A stretch of DNA of 64,000 bases from Cutaneotrichosporon cavernicola (Eukaryota; Basidiomycota; Tremellomycetes; Trichosporonales; Trichosporonaceae), in NCBI RefSeq assembly GCF_030864355.1, contig NC_083397.1, positions 2,914,001 to 2,978,000 of the forward strand, read 5' to 3'. Under the pieces are notes generated by a model. That model did no database searches. It worked only from the letters and a program-made list of their open reading frames with translations, and was not told the origin of the DNA. Made by a program: the position numbers and the translations under genes. Below, piece by piece: positions 10,235-20,271 of this stretch. Each line of letters opens with the position of its first letter. The first letter of the stretch is position 1.

Positions 10235-10678
10235 AGTGAGTGGTTTGAACGGAGGCGCCGGCCCGTTTTGCGTTTTGGGTGACTCAGGGTCTTGCCGCGT
10301 CAGTGTACCTGGTACCACAGTCGTACACTGTAGACTCTTGTTGCCAAGTTTGTGGTTTGGTGCACGAGCAGGGGCATGCAACCATCTCATATCATCAACT
10401 TCCGAGAATGCTCATCGGCGCCCGTATGAACTGTGGTGACACTTGGGCTACAAACCCTTGGATGGTGGTGTCTTCGGCGATCGCCGCAGTGTTACCTGGT
10501 GGGTGGGCGGATGGCTGTGGGGAAGGAAGTAGGTCCCACTGCCGGTAGTAGGTAACCGGACTTACCATACACGACAGGAAATCAGCCTCACAGTCAAACC
10601 ACAATGCCTTTTCTATAGACGGGTCCTCTATCGCACATTCTTCCTCTTCTAACTTTCCGACTTGACATACTACCCAAC
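10235..10678. other. intergenic, probable promoter of the acyl-CoA synthetase
   Basis: No gene is supported. The last 60 bases contain TTCCTCTTCTAACTTTCC, a pyrimidine tract typical of leaders in this window. Confidence 0.4.
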
Positions 10679-12706
10679 ATGGCGACCCAGGCCCCCAAAC
10701 CGCCATCGTTCGCTGAGAGTGAGTACGCGACGCGCCGGCGCTGACAGCAGTCGACCGGCAGCTCTGTGTCCCTGGCACGCCCTTCGAGCTTGAGACAGTG
10801 CAGATCAACGGGCTCACGAACACGGTGTGGAAGCATGTGAGTTTAGTGTCAGAGACACGGTCACATCTGGGGGTGGCAGCTCGCGAAACACACGCATTCT
10901 GTGTGCCCCCATATCTCTCGGTGGCCCCGCAGCAACGCTGACAGCAGATGCCAAAGGTCTTCCGCCCGTACCTCCTTGGCAGCCTTGCCAAGTTCTCCGA
11001 CCAGGTCCTCATCAATGCCCCCGCGGCAGAGCCTGCGCCAGTGACGGAGCGCGTCGACTGGACTTTCGGCCAGGTGCGCCAGCTTTCTCTGGCACTCGCG
11101 GCGTGGATGGCGGCGCGCGGTGTCAAGCAGGGCTCACTCGTCGGCGTTGTGGGCTACAACACTGCCGAGTGGATCATCACCTGGGTGGCGATCCACGCCC
11201 TCGGTGCCGTTCCCGTCATGGTCAACGCCGCGACCCAGGCCGACAGCATGGCTCACTGCCTGAAACTCACCAAGCCCGAGCTGGTTCTTTGCGACGCGAC
11301 GACGGCTGTCGCCCTGTCCAGCCTTGCTGGGCAGCTCAAGGAGGGTGGTGTCGGGCCCCTCTACTCGTGGCAGGACACGACGCATCTCGGCAAATGCAGC
11401 GTCGAGAGGATCGACCTGGCCAAACTCCAAGTCACGGCGGCTCAGATCAAGGCCGTCGAGGAGGGTAAGGGTATCACCGACCTGGGTCCAGAGAGCGACG
11501 GTGTCATCTTCTTCACCTCTGGCACGACCGGATACCCCAAGGCCGTGCTCAGCTCGCAGCGCGCCGCGTTGCACGGCGTCATCTCTTCCGTCTACCGTAC
11601 GTACTGGTGTCTAAAACGCTGACTTCAGCTCTTGCCCGCCTGGCTATGCGCCAGGGTGCGCCAGCATCGATGGTGCTCGACATGGTAGCAAACCCACCGC
11701 AGGAAGACCCCAACGTCATCCTCATGGCGGTTCCGTTCTTCCACGTCACGGGATGCCTGTCGATCCTGCTCAAGGCCATTGGAGACGGTAACACCATGAT
11801 CACGATGCGCCGGTGGGACGTGCCGGAGGCTTGCCGCCTCATGGTCAAGTACGGTGTCAACGTCGTCTCGGGCGTGCCTGTCATTCTTCTTGCCGTCATG
11901 CAGTCGGGCCTGCTCCCCAAGGACTTCAAGCTCAAGTTTGCGAGCTATGGAGGCGCACCGGCGCCAGAGCGTATGCCTGGAGATATCAAGAAGCGGTGGC
12001 CCGAGATGATTTCGTGAGTTATTTTTTCGAGTACGTTGACACCAGCGCGACGGCGTGGGGTATGACTGAGACGAATGCCGTTCACTCGGTGTTTGGAGGC
12101 GAGGACTACGTCACTTATCCCAAGAGCGCGGGGGCTGGGTTACCTGTCAACGAGTTGCGCATCGTCGATCCCGAGACTCGTCGCCCCCTGCCCACTCGGA
12201 GTGTGGGTGTGATCGAGGCGCGCGGGATGAACATCATGAAGGGGTACTTGAACGACAGCGAGGCCACAGCCAAGGCTATCAACTCCGAGGGCTGGCTCGA
12301 CACCGGTGATGTTGGATGGATGGACGAGAACGAGCTGCTGTACATCTCGGACCGTGCAAAGGACATTATCATCCGCGGCGGCGAGAACATTTCGTCCGAG
12401 GAGGTCGAGAACGCCGTCTTCCGCGACGACCGCATCTCCGAGTGCGCGGCCGTTCCCGTGCCCGACGACATCCTCGGCGAGTTGGTCGCCATCGCCGTGT
12501 CCCTCAACCCTGGGGCAAAGGCAACGCCAGAGGACGTCCAGGCGACGGTGCACTCGCGCGTGCGCTCTCCTGCCCGCCCCGTGTTTGTCTACGTTTCTGA
12601 TGAGCCTCTGCCGCGTAACGCCAACGGCAAGCTCATCAAGACCGAGATCAAGAAGGCGGTGCAGGCTCTGTATGCGCAGAAGAAGCGCCGCGAGTCCAAG
12701 CTCTAG
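10679..12706 (+). CDS. AMP-binding acyl-CoA synthetase
   Basis: 606-aa member of the acyl/aryl-CoA synthetase (ANL) superfamily, activating a carboxylic acid with ATP and transferring it to CoA. Exons are 10679-10718, 10751-10836, 10948-11596, 11629-12013 and 12046-12706; three of the four introns are exactly 32 nt. Motifs in order are FFTSGTTGYPKAVL (P-loop, A3), AWGMTETNAV (A5), GWLDTGDVGWMD (A7), DRAKDIIIRGGENISSEEVE (A8 hinge) and PRNANGKLIKTEI, carrying the catalytic Lys (A10). The C-terminus KKRRESKL ends in SKL, a peroxisomal PTS1 signal, so medium- or long-chain fatty acids or an aromatic acid are plausible substrates. It sits in the middle of the DUF4240-like array and divides plus- from minus-strand copies. 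Confidence 0.93.
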
Positions 12707-12859
12707 TGATCGGTAGAGGATATAGAGATGGATTGTCTGAAGAATCGGCAGGGTTTGGGAGAATTCCGGGGTGGGATCGAACGTGCAGCTTCAAGGCAAG
12801 TGAATATCCGCCAGCAGCCTGCAGCCTAACATAAGGTACAGGGGACGTCGTATGTCAAG

Positions 12860-13495
12860 CTACAAGTCCTCTCTGGTGGCTGTCCCTTCCTGCACAGAGC
12901 GCAAGTGGGCACGGAAGGCGGCTACTTGCTCCTGTTCGTCACGATCATCATCAGAGCTGGGGCCGGAGCTGGAGCTACTATCACTCGTCTTGATCGGGGC
13001 CGCCTTGCGGCCGTTCTCGCCGTTCTCTTGTTTCTCGCGGCGGAGGCCATGAGCGAGTTGCAGTAGGCCGGGACAGCCGGTCTTGTAGCCGCTGATGCGG
13101 AAGTACTTGCTAGGCTCGTGTTCGATGGCGGTGTAGAACCGGCGCCCAATCGCGACCACCCAAGCACCCATGGCGGGGAAGTTGTGCTCGTCGGTGTTGA
13201 GCACCATGCGGATCTGCCAGTCATCGAGGACGCTGATAAAGTTTTGGAGGTGCTCCGTCCAGGCGCCGAACTCGTCACTGCTGAAGTACTGGAGGATATG
13301 GGTGAGAGCCTCGATGAAATCGGGCAACTTGGATAAAACAGTCCTGGTGGCTTTGGTCAGGTCGATGTTGTCACTAAAGTTGACCATGGCCTCACGGGCG
13401 TTACCGACATCGACGAAAGCCCAAGCAGCCTCGATTGTGGCCCAGAATCCTTCACGCGTAGGGCAGCGAAGCGGGTTTAAGGACGGAGCGAGCAT
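12860..13495 (-). CDS. DUF4240-like protein, array copy 7
   Basis: Intronless 211-aa protein, first of the minus-strand copies, converging on the acyl-CoA synthetase about 150 bases away. The family start REGFWATIEAAWAFVD is followed by SKLPDFIEALTHILQYFSS, EFGAWTEHLQNF and FPAMGAWVVAIGRRFYTAIE, equivalent to SDDSFMFARAWIVCAGREYY of copy 1 but without SDD. It has an acidic, Ser-rich tail (SDSSSSSGPSSDDDRDEQEQ) not present in other copies. No signal peptide or membrane helix is seen. Function is unknown. Confidence 0.78.
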   Translation of the reverse strand: MLAPSLNPLRCPTREGFWATIEAAWAFVDVGNAREAMVNFSDNIDLTKATRTVLSKLPDFIEALTHILQYFSSDEFGAWTEHLQNFISVLDDWQIRMVLNTDEHNFPAMGAWVVAIGRRFYTAIEHEPSKYFRISGYKTGCPGLLQLAHGLRREKQENGENGRKAAPIKTSDSSSSSGPSSDDDRDEQEQVAAFRAHLRSVQEGTATREDL

Positions 13496-13937
13496 GTTGT
13501 GTTGTTCGGCGAAGCGGCAGAAGTTTGGGGGAGCGTTGTATTGCTAAGCCACGAGTGGATTGAGGAGAAGAAGATGAGCGCAGGTAGGGAGAAAGGGGCC
13601 GCAAGAGGTGGTATTGGGTGAAGAGGATAGAATGTGGGTTGTGGGAGGTAGGAGGATGTCCAAGGATGGGAGGGGCACAAGTGGTGCGGAGAGGATGTTG
13701 AGAAGGGTGATGCAGGGAACTGGGAAGCCGTTGGGGGGGATGAAGGCGTGGAGTAGTAACAAGACGCGGGTTGATTGAACAAGTGTGATGATGATGGAGT
13801 GGGAGAAGGTGAGAGATCAGGCTCGGGGGGATATTGTATACAATGGCCAAGGAAGGCGAGACGTTTACGGTTTAAACAGACCAAGTTATGGATTCTACTG
13901 GTGGGGGTAGGATGACTGGGGCTGCTCAATCATCGTT
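13496..13937. other. intergenic, A/G-rich on plus strand
   Basis: Purine-rich on the plus strand, hence a pyrimidine-rich leader for the minus-strand copy 7. No gene is supported. Confidence 0.4.
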
Positions 13938-14489
13938 CTACATTTGTCGGCGCCAACAAAGACGGGTATTGGGAGCGATCTGAACGATTTGAGGATCCTG
14001 GGTGCTGGTAGAGGCAGAGGCTGTCGCCGTCTCCTGGAAGATCTGGGTTGGACTGGACTCTGGGTGTGCCTTTGGGCTCGACTCGGAGCTGTCCTGATTC
14101 AGAAGGCCCAACCCATGGTAACGACCCAGCATTCGGGAGCGTGGTCTGCGTTTCGGCCTTCGGCAAGGAACTCGTATTCGGGAACGTCGAGGGTATCTAC
14201 CAGGTCGCTGATCTTGTTGTCGAGCTGGAGCTGCTTGATACTCTGCGAGAATTGATGAGAGAGTGTGGTAGAAGTTGGGCAGGATGATGTTGAAGCCGTC
14301 GACGGCTTCGATAATCTCGGAGTCGTTCTCGAACGCGAGGAGGGCATGTTGCTGGTAGTGATTATCAACTAGGACAGTGTCCCAAGCTTCTTGTATGACC
14401 GTCCAGAAAGCTGGTCGTCTGCGAAAACTGAGGCGGGTGGAGAGGAATCTAAAGGTGGACAAGTGGTTGGTGAGGACGAAGAGGGGCAT
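13938..14489 (-). pseudogene. frameshifted DUF4240-like copy 8
   Basis: The minus-strand frame from 14489 reads RRRPAFWTVIQEAWDTV and IILPNFYHTLSSILAEYQ, clear family sequence, then loses resemblance near 14215-14235. Continuing in the neighbouring frame restores it: LDNKISDLVDTLDVPEYEF and ECWVVTMGWAF, aligned with the AWVVAMG block of copy 13, before a stop at about 14099. This is a single-base-scale frameshift plus an early stop, with the C-terminal third missing. A short open frame of 183 codons exists but would be nonsense after the shift. Confidence 0.65.
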
Positions 14490-14769
14490 GGGGTTGTCGT
14501 ACAGGTGTCTATAGCAGTGATATATGTCGACGTGGGAAAGCGATTCAAGGGAAGGCAGGGAACGTGCGTAGATGTTTGAGAATGAGAGGTGAAGGCATTA
14601 GTCGTCGACTGTTAAAAAATCATAATCCTCCCAGAAACACCATACAAGGAAGGTGGATTAGTATGTATTCAATTGTAGGGAGCACGGCTTGGTTGTAAAG
14701 CTGCAGAAACCTCATTTATGGAACTATGACACTACAGACACTGTTGAAGGCCTTCCTCCCATCTACTAT

Positions 14770-15558
14770 CTACTGGGTGAACGCCTCGATACTGGCGCCG
14801 AACTTGCGCTCGTACATCTCCGGGGCAAGCTCAATAATCTTGTGACAGTGCGCACCGCGGAAAGCCTCAAACATATCAGGCTTCGCCGTGAGAGCGATGT
14901 AAACGTCCAAGCCGGCGGCGATAACCCAGGCGCGGGCGAGACTCCACTCGGTGTCGTTACCAGCGAGGACCTCGCGGACCGGGTCGATGTCCATGCGGTC
15001 GAACATGCCCTGCGCAATCCCGTTCCAGGCACTCAGCGCGTCGGCCGCGTAGTGGTCGAGCCTCGACTCGAGGACGTGGAGCATTAGCGGCATGTTGTCG
15101 TTGATGTCATTGAACAGGTGTGTGAGATCATCGGCGCCCAACTTGTTGGTGCGGATCCTGGTGATGAGGGATGCGTGGCCGTGGCAACCCACGATAGCCC
15201 AAGCAGACCGGATGGTGTCCCAGAAGCTGCTGCGGGAGTAAATGTGGGGATACTGGCTCTCGGTGGCGTCCATGATGGCAGTGGCGATGATGATGGCCTT
15301 GCCGTTGCTGAGACCCCAGAAGTTGTCACTGTCGCTCAGGGTGCTGAAGGCGGTGTTGGAGGAGTCGGTGTCCGAGCCCGTGTCCGAGTTGGTGTCCGAG
15401 TTCGCGGTGAGGTTGAGGTCGGTGTCCGGGTCTACGGTGCGGTTGAGGGTGGCGAGATCAGCGCGAAGGGGGTGTACGATGCCATCGTTGATCCAGTTCG
15501 ACTGGGGAAGGTTGTGTGCGTACACACGGACAGCGAGGGGAGACTGGTGAAGAGACAT
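14770..15558 (-). CDS. DUF4240-like protein, array copy 9, with Asp/Ser/Thr-rich extension
   Basis: Intronless, 262 aa. The first 110 residues form an extension with an acidic repeat (NSDTNSDTGSDTDSSNT). The family domain follows: RSSFWDTIRSAWAIVG, NMPLMLHVLESRLDHYAADA, SAWNGIAQGMFDRM, and NDTEWSLARAWVIAAGLDVY in place of SDDxF...RAWIVCAGRE, ending IIELAPEMYERKFGAS. An internal ATG (MDATESQYPHIY) could start a shorter form without the extension. The residues of the core domain are among the best conserved of the array. Function is unknown. Confidence 0.78.
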   Translation of the reverse strand: MSLHQSPLAVRVYAHNLPQSNWINDGIVHPLRADLATLNRTVDPDTDLNLTANSDTNSDTGSDTDSSNTAFSTLSDSDNFWGLSNGKAIIIATAIMDATESQYPHIYSRSSFWDTIRSAWAIVGCHGHASLITRIRTNKLGADDLTHLFNDINDNMPLMLHVLESRLDHYAADALSAWNGIAQGMFDRMDIDPVREVLAGNDTEWSLARAWVIAAGLDVYIALTAKPDMFEAFRGAHCHKIIELAPEMYERKFGASIEAFTQ

Positions 15559-16692
15559 AACAAGTGGAAGTGTTTAGACAGAAAGGTGAGTTGTTTGGGA
15601 GTGGTGTTGAGAGAGTGAGAGTTGTTGAAAATAAGAGGTGATGGCAAGCGTTAAATAGTAATAGTTGATAGTAGCCATTCTTTGAGATGGATCACGCAGA
15701 AATGAGACAGTTCCATTCAATTGTCGCAACATTGAGTTGATTCCAACCAAATTCGACTCGAGCGGGGTCGCTTTGCTTAAGAATCCGGAGAAAAGAACAA
15801 AAACCATGACTTGCTTGAGGTGTAGCGATCCCGTGTACCAGGGTCTGTCGCTCACTGATCCTGAGCAGTCGGTGGACGCGTCCAGAGATGATGAAAGAAG
15901 AGGCTAGTACATGAGACTGTCTCAGCTGTGACGACGTGACGAATTGGATCTCAAACCTTCATTGTTGGTCAGCTGGTCAGCACAGTTAGACAATTAGATA
16001 TACTGAGTAATGTCAATAGACTGATGCGCTCAGGGTGTCAAGTACATGTATCCTATTCTATTGTGAAACAATCAGGCTGCCAAGTTTCGCATCCGCCGAG
16101 CTACCGAATGCCCGCCTTCATCTGTGTGCTTCCCTGATACTAACCATTGGTGCTACCTCACAAATGCATTACGTCGTTACAGGAATTATAGGAACGCATA
16201 GTCTTTGCACTGCTTTCACACTTGATGCTGGCGCTCATAGTCAATTCGTGGCGGGTTTCACTCTTGACGGTAATTCCCAGGCCTAGCTTCCTCTTGCGTT
16301 GGTTTCAGAGCAACAGCCTGACGCTTGTCAGCCTCCTTGGAATGTATCTTGGGGCGTTGAGGTTGGATTGGAGTCGGATTGGATTCGGATTGGAGTTGAG
16401 GTAAGGCTGTAGTGCGTAGACTCGAAAATTGGAAGTGAATCATGGAAGCAAACGACAACAGAGGCATGGATGGGGCTAACGACGTGCGCTGTGACAGGAT
16501 AATGGTGATGGTGAGTTGTCAAGTTGAGGAAGTGGATGCAGGACAAGAATTGCTTTTGGCCGAGGAAGGTCAGCGTTAAAGCGATTACAGGTCGGCAGCG
16601 CATCTATGAAGACAAACGATGGCAAGTACAGGTAAGGTAACAATTTTTATTTCATCTCCCTCCAAACCTCATAGCTCGATATCGATATATCG
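15559..16692. other. intergenic, AT-richer stretch
   Basis: About 1.1 kb with no supportable gene on either strand. A short direct repeat of GGATTGGAGTCGGATTGGA type occurs at about 16363-16398. The base composition is visibly more AT-rich than the coding blocks. Confidence 0.4.
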
Positions 16693-16841
16693 ATGAAGAC
16701 ACCAGACGCCACCGAGGGAATCGGAAACCGCCAGTGCTCAGGGTTAGGATTAAGAGGTGTAAATCACTGGCAGTGAAGGGTGTGGGGAATGCTGTGGAGT
16801 GGGAAATTCGTGGCTTCGTTGAATCGACCAGCGTGAGCGAC

Positions 16842-17231
16842 ATGCAGCGAAAGCGTCTTGCCCATCCCAACGAACCAGCCGGCGCGGTACAGGAGTTAGT
16901 CGATATTTTTGAACACATGAATATTCGCTCCAGGCTTCATGTCGAAGCCAACCAGTTGGAGGAGGCCACCGAAACCGCCAAGACTATCGTGGTCCAAAAG
17001 CTAATGATTGATGAAGTGATGACCCAGCGACAATCCAACCTGTCTACCCTAGTTGTTCTGGCCGCAACCGCCTTTATGGAGCAATTCCATGCATTTTTGA
17101 GCGTGCTTGTCCCACACGAACAACTGCTTAGGGGCCAAGTACGCAGAGTCCTCATAAGTGCCCTGCGGACAGATTGGAGCCGGCTGTTGATATCGGGAAA
17201 GATATGGTTGTTGTGGAGGCTAAATGCATAG
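16842..17231 (+). CDS. hypothetical protein fragment, plus strand within the minus-strand half of the array
   Basis: An open frame running from about 16690 to 17231 has protein-like composition: EWEIRGFVESTSVSDMQRKR, VQELVDIFEHMNIRSRLHV, EATETAKTIVVQKLMIDEVM, then a hydrophobic helix SNLSTLVVLAATAFMEQFHA. The first ATG in frame is at 16842. An upstream exon from ATG 16693 (MKTPDATEGIGNRQCSG) is possible, but I cannot find a splice pair that keeps phase. The last 25 codons may be intronic or downstream noise. I do not recognise the family, and it is unlike the DUF4240-like copies around it. Confidence 0.35.
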   Translation: MQRKRLAHPNEPAGAVQELVDIFEHMNIRSRLHVEANQLEEATETAKTIVVQKLMIDEVMTQRQSNLSTLVVLAATAFMEQFHAFLSVLVPHEQLLRGQVRRVLISALRTDWSRLLISGKIWLLWRLNA

Positions 17232-17547
17232 TAGAGTAGACGGTGACGCGAGAGGGTGTCAGTATGCTGCTTCGATAGTTACCCAGAGGCCTTGTAGAAT
17301 GGGTTTGGTATACAGTCCACGATCCACGCCCCAATGTTGAAATACGGTGACAGCTAGTCACCACGTTTCCACCCAAATAGATCCTTCCCTCCTGAACACT
17401 GTGCACTTGATAAGCAGATCTTTGGTTCGCCGCTCGAAGAGGGATACGTTGGGTCTTTCCCCTGCATGTTGGAAAGCCTGTATAACTCTAGCGACAAAGG
17501 GCCAAAGACTATGGTGTGGTGTGTAAAGAATATTCAGGTGACGATTC
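17232..17547. other. intergenic spacer
   Basis: Lies between the 3' ends of the hypothetical frame and copy 11. Nothing is recognised. Confidence 0.35.
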
Positions 17548-18090
17548 TCATGCGACTTCTCGCTCCAGCAATGGAAAGAGCTGAGTTCCCAAAGACTGTC
17601 TAGGTATGGTGTGACCAAACTTGGCCCTATGTACATCATCGGCCACTTCGAACATGGGACAGCTCATGCCCCACAGGTCGACTCCCCCCCGGCGCTCGAT
17701 ATGCGCGTGAACCTCTTGTCCCATGGCGACGACGAATCCCCCTACCCGCCAGAATGACTTATTGTGGAGGAACCGCTCATGCAAGGCGAGTATCGCGACC
17801 TTGGCATGTCCCTCCCACGCTGCGAGTTGGACGGAACTGAACGAGGAGAGAATGTGGTCGAGGGAGAAGAGGAAGGGGTTGAGCGCGCACGTGACGTTCC
17901 AGGTTATGTACTCGAGCTCGTCTTCGTCCAGGTCGAGGAGAAGCGCAGTGCGAGGGGAAGGTATGGTTGCCCATGCTGCTTCGATTGTTGCCCAGAATGC
18001 TTGGAGGGTCAGGCTTGGGGAGGTGTTTGTTGAGAATGTTGGGTTGCGGTAGGGTGGGAGAGATGAGGCGAGGCGGGTGGGTCGGCGCAT
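17548..18090 (-). CDS. DUF4240-like protein, array copy 11
   Basis: Intronless, 180 aa. The family start is LQAFWATIEAAWATIPSP, nearly identical to copy 7 (FWATIEAAWAFVD). It continues NPFLFSLDHILSSFSSVQL, AAWEGHAKVAILAL and RVGGFVVAMGQEVHAHIE, then ends CPMFEVADDVHRAKFGHT, matching the APEMYERKFG ending of copy 9. The SDD motif is replaced by NKSFW. The N-terminal 25 residues are basic and Ser/Pro-rich. The role is unknown. Numbering counts the array positionally; no copy 10 is claimed. Confidence 0.78.
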   Translation of the reverse strand: MRRPTRLASSLPPYRNPTFSTNTSPSLTLQAFWATIEAAWATIPSPRTALLLDLDEDELEYITWNVTCALNPFLFSLDHILSSFSSVQLAAWEGHAKVAILALHERFLHNKSFWRVGGFVVAMGQEVHAHIERRGGVDLWGMSCPMFEVADDVHRAKFGHTIPRQSLGTQLFPLLEREVA

Positions 18091-18399
18091 TAGAAGGGGA
18101 TCTGGAGTGTGGGGGAGTGCTTAGAGAGGGAGCTCTGTGAAATTATAAGCAAGACTTGTACAAGTGCGTCTGGCTTTTTTGGGGGAGACAGTGGTGGTTG
18201 TAGAAGCAAACGATAAGAGAAGGTGAGTAGGAAGTTGAAAGGTGATTCGCCTGCAGCCTGGTGAATTGCGTTCGTTTTTGGGTTAGCCATCACCTTTGCG
18301 TCTTTCGAGCGGCACTACTCAACCTAACACAGGTGTACAATTTGAACTGGTGAAGCGCTGGTGTACAGGTGCTCCTGGGTTACTACACATGGTGTCCCC
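18091..18399. other. intergenic spacer between array copies
   Basis: No gene is supported. Confidence 0.35.
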
Positions 18400-18850
18400 A
18401 TCAGAAGTGTTCGTTATACATGTCTGGGGCAAAAAGGTGGAGGTCGATTGCGCTGCCGTGCACGCCGGTTCCTCCGGATGCGACACTGTGCAGGCGTGGA
18501 ACTCGAGACCACATAGAGCCACCCATACCGGCGTACCGAAGAACTTCGTCTGCTGCCCCATGAACTGGCGGTGCTCGTAGGTGTTGGGGAGAGGATGGCG
18601 TCATTAAGTGGCGCATCGCACTGGCCGAGTTGATCAAGCCTGTAAAGGGCGAGAATGTGTTCCAGCTCATAGATGAGGAATTGGCGCTGGCAACAGTCGA
18701 TGCTCCAAGTGAGTTCAGGGGTTGGACCGGTGAGGACCGCTGCCCGAGCAACGCAATTGTCAAGCGGGGCCTAGGCTGCCTCGATTGTCGCCCAGAAGCA
18801 ATTGGTGGCGGCAAGTTGGGTTGGCTGGAGAGGCCACATCTGTATGAGGG
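18400..18850 (-). pseudogene. decayed DUF4240-like copy 12
   Basis: On the minus strand one frame gives NCFWATIEAA followed by TAG exactly where all intact copies have Trp (TGG), then FLIYELEHILALYRLDQLG, the AHL/AAW helix region. Family sequence then moves to a second frame: KFFGTPVWVALCGLEFHACT, equivalent to AWVVAMGQEVHAHI. It moves again to a third frame, LFAPDMYNEHF then a stop, equivalent to LAPEMYERKFG. One nonsense change plus at least two frameshifts make this a clear pseudogene whose three pieces remain in order. Confidence 0.75.
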
Positions 18851-19117
18851 GCAGAGGCGAGTAAAGTGGAATGTGGGGGCGGTCGACCCAGGTAGTGGTA
18901 GGGAACAGGGTGTGGAGGCTTTGTTAAAGTCCGAGGCGCGGGCGAGCGAGATGGTGGAAGCTAGGAATATGATCATATGAGGAAGGAGAGGATGGGACAA
19001 TAGATGACGTGACGATGGGAAGTCTATGGGATTCGGCGATGGTGTGAGGTTTGAGATGTTCCGAACGTCCACACTAACACATGCTCTCCCCAAAATACGG
19101 TATCACCTAATCTTCCC

Positions 19118-19888
19118 TCACCACAACTTCCACGACGACTTTGAGGGTTTGGGAACGGGCCTCGCCAACCTTTCGGGGGGTCTCCGTGACCTGTGGTCGC
19201 CATTCAGGCCATCGTTGGGGAGGTGGTGTTCCGCGGCTGGGCGTGGGAATGGGTAGTAATATATTTCGTGTTGGCCGTTCTGACCCGGTTCCCTGCTAGA
19301 TGCGATTAGGGGAGGCCCGCTTCTGCCTAAAGGACCATCCCGGTCGCGCGATTCGAGCAACGTCTGGTCCTCGCTCCGCCTGGAAGCTTCAAGCATATAT
19401 TGTAAAGCGCGGGGTGCCGCCTGGGAGACACTGGTTCCAAACTTGCGGGAATGCATCCTCCAGGCGAGCCGCATAAGCCCTTCGCACGTAATGAGGCCGC
19501 GCAGCCATTGCCAATCCTCACAGAATATCTTAGCGGCTGCGACTACTTGTTCTCCCATTGCGACGACCCAAGCTGAGTTCATCATTGTCTGAAATCCGCA
19601 ATCTGCGGAAACGATGACGTTGGCCTCTGTGCTGAGGAGTTCGTTGACGGCGCCCTTGCACTCGACGCTCCAGGACCAGAGCTGTGGAGACGTGTATGTC
19701 TCGAGGGTGCTTTCTAGAATGCTGAGCATGTTGGGAAGTAGGCGGGTGAGGGCGGCAGCCGCGTCGATTAACTGACCCGGCGTCTCGGCCTCGAGAAGGG
19801 CGAGGAGGGAATCACGCTTGTCAACGCGTACCCAGGCGGTGTTGATAGAGCGCCAGAACGCGTCGCGAGGCGACGAGTTGGAAGCCAT
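19118..19888 (-). CDS. DUF4240-like protein, array copy 13, with long C-terminal tail
   Basis: Intronless, 256 aa from the ATG at 19888 (MASNSSPRDAFWRSINTAW). The core reads RLLPNMLSILESTLETYTS, LWSWSVECKGAVNELL and NSAWVVAMGEQVVAAAKIF, ending MRLAWRMHSRKFGTSV. A further 90 residues form a charged, Pro/Arg-rich tail (SRRSEDQTLLESRDRDG onward) found only here. SDD is replaced by SADCGF. Upstream sequence has no in-frame ATG before a pyrimidine-rich leader. Confidence 0.78.
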   Translation of the reverse strand: MASNSSPRDAFWRSINTAWVRVDKRDSLLALLEAETPGQLIDAAAALTRLLPNMLSILESTLETYTSPQLWSWSVECKGAVNELLSTEANVIVSADCGFQTMMNSAWVVAMGEQVVAAAKIFCEDWQWLRGLITCEGLMRLAWRMHSRKFGTSVSQAAPRALQYMLEASRRSEDQTLLESRDRDGPLGRSGPPLIASSREPGQNGQHEIYYYPFPRPAAEHHLPNDGLNGDHRSRRPPERLARPVPKPSKSSWKLW

Positions 19889-20271
19889 TGATACCACGAA
19901 GAGTGGAGGAGAGGTTGGGAGTGGGGTGATCCGTGTGGGGGGTTGGTTGAAGAGCAACAGTATAGCAGTGACCGGTCATGGGTTCCATGATTCTCTCTGT
20001 CAAGCTGTGGACGCTCGTCCCCCTCCTTCAGGGGGAGGGTACCGTGTCTTCTCGCGCTCATGCTCATGCTCATTTGATGTGCGCACTGGCCTCGCATGCT
20101 ATGCAAGCTAGGAAGCTCAATCCCGGATGGCTCGGTTACATCGGTTGTATTACTTACTAGTCAGCTAGTCAGCCTGGTCAGTTCATGGATTCATCAAACA
20201 GCCAATAGTTACGCATTCCGTATTACCCGACGTAGCCTACCTTTCAGAGTTGGTGTTTACCTCCCAAGGCG
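19889..20271. other. intergenic spacer between copies 13 and 14
   Basis: Contains a short GCTCATGCTCATGCTCAT run at about 20057. No gene is supported. Confidence 0.35.
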
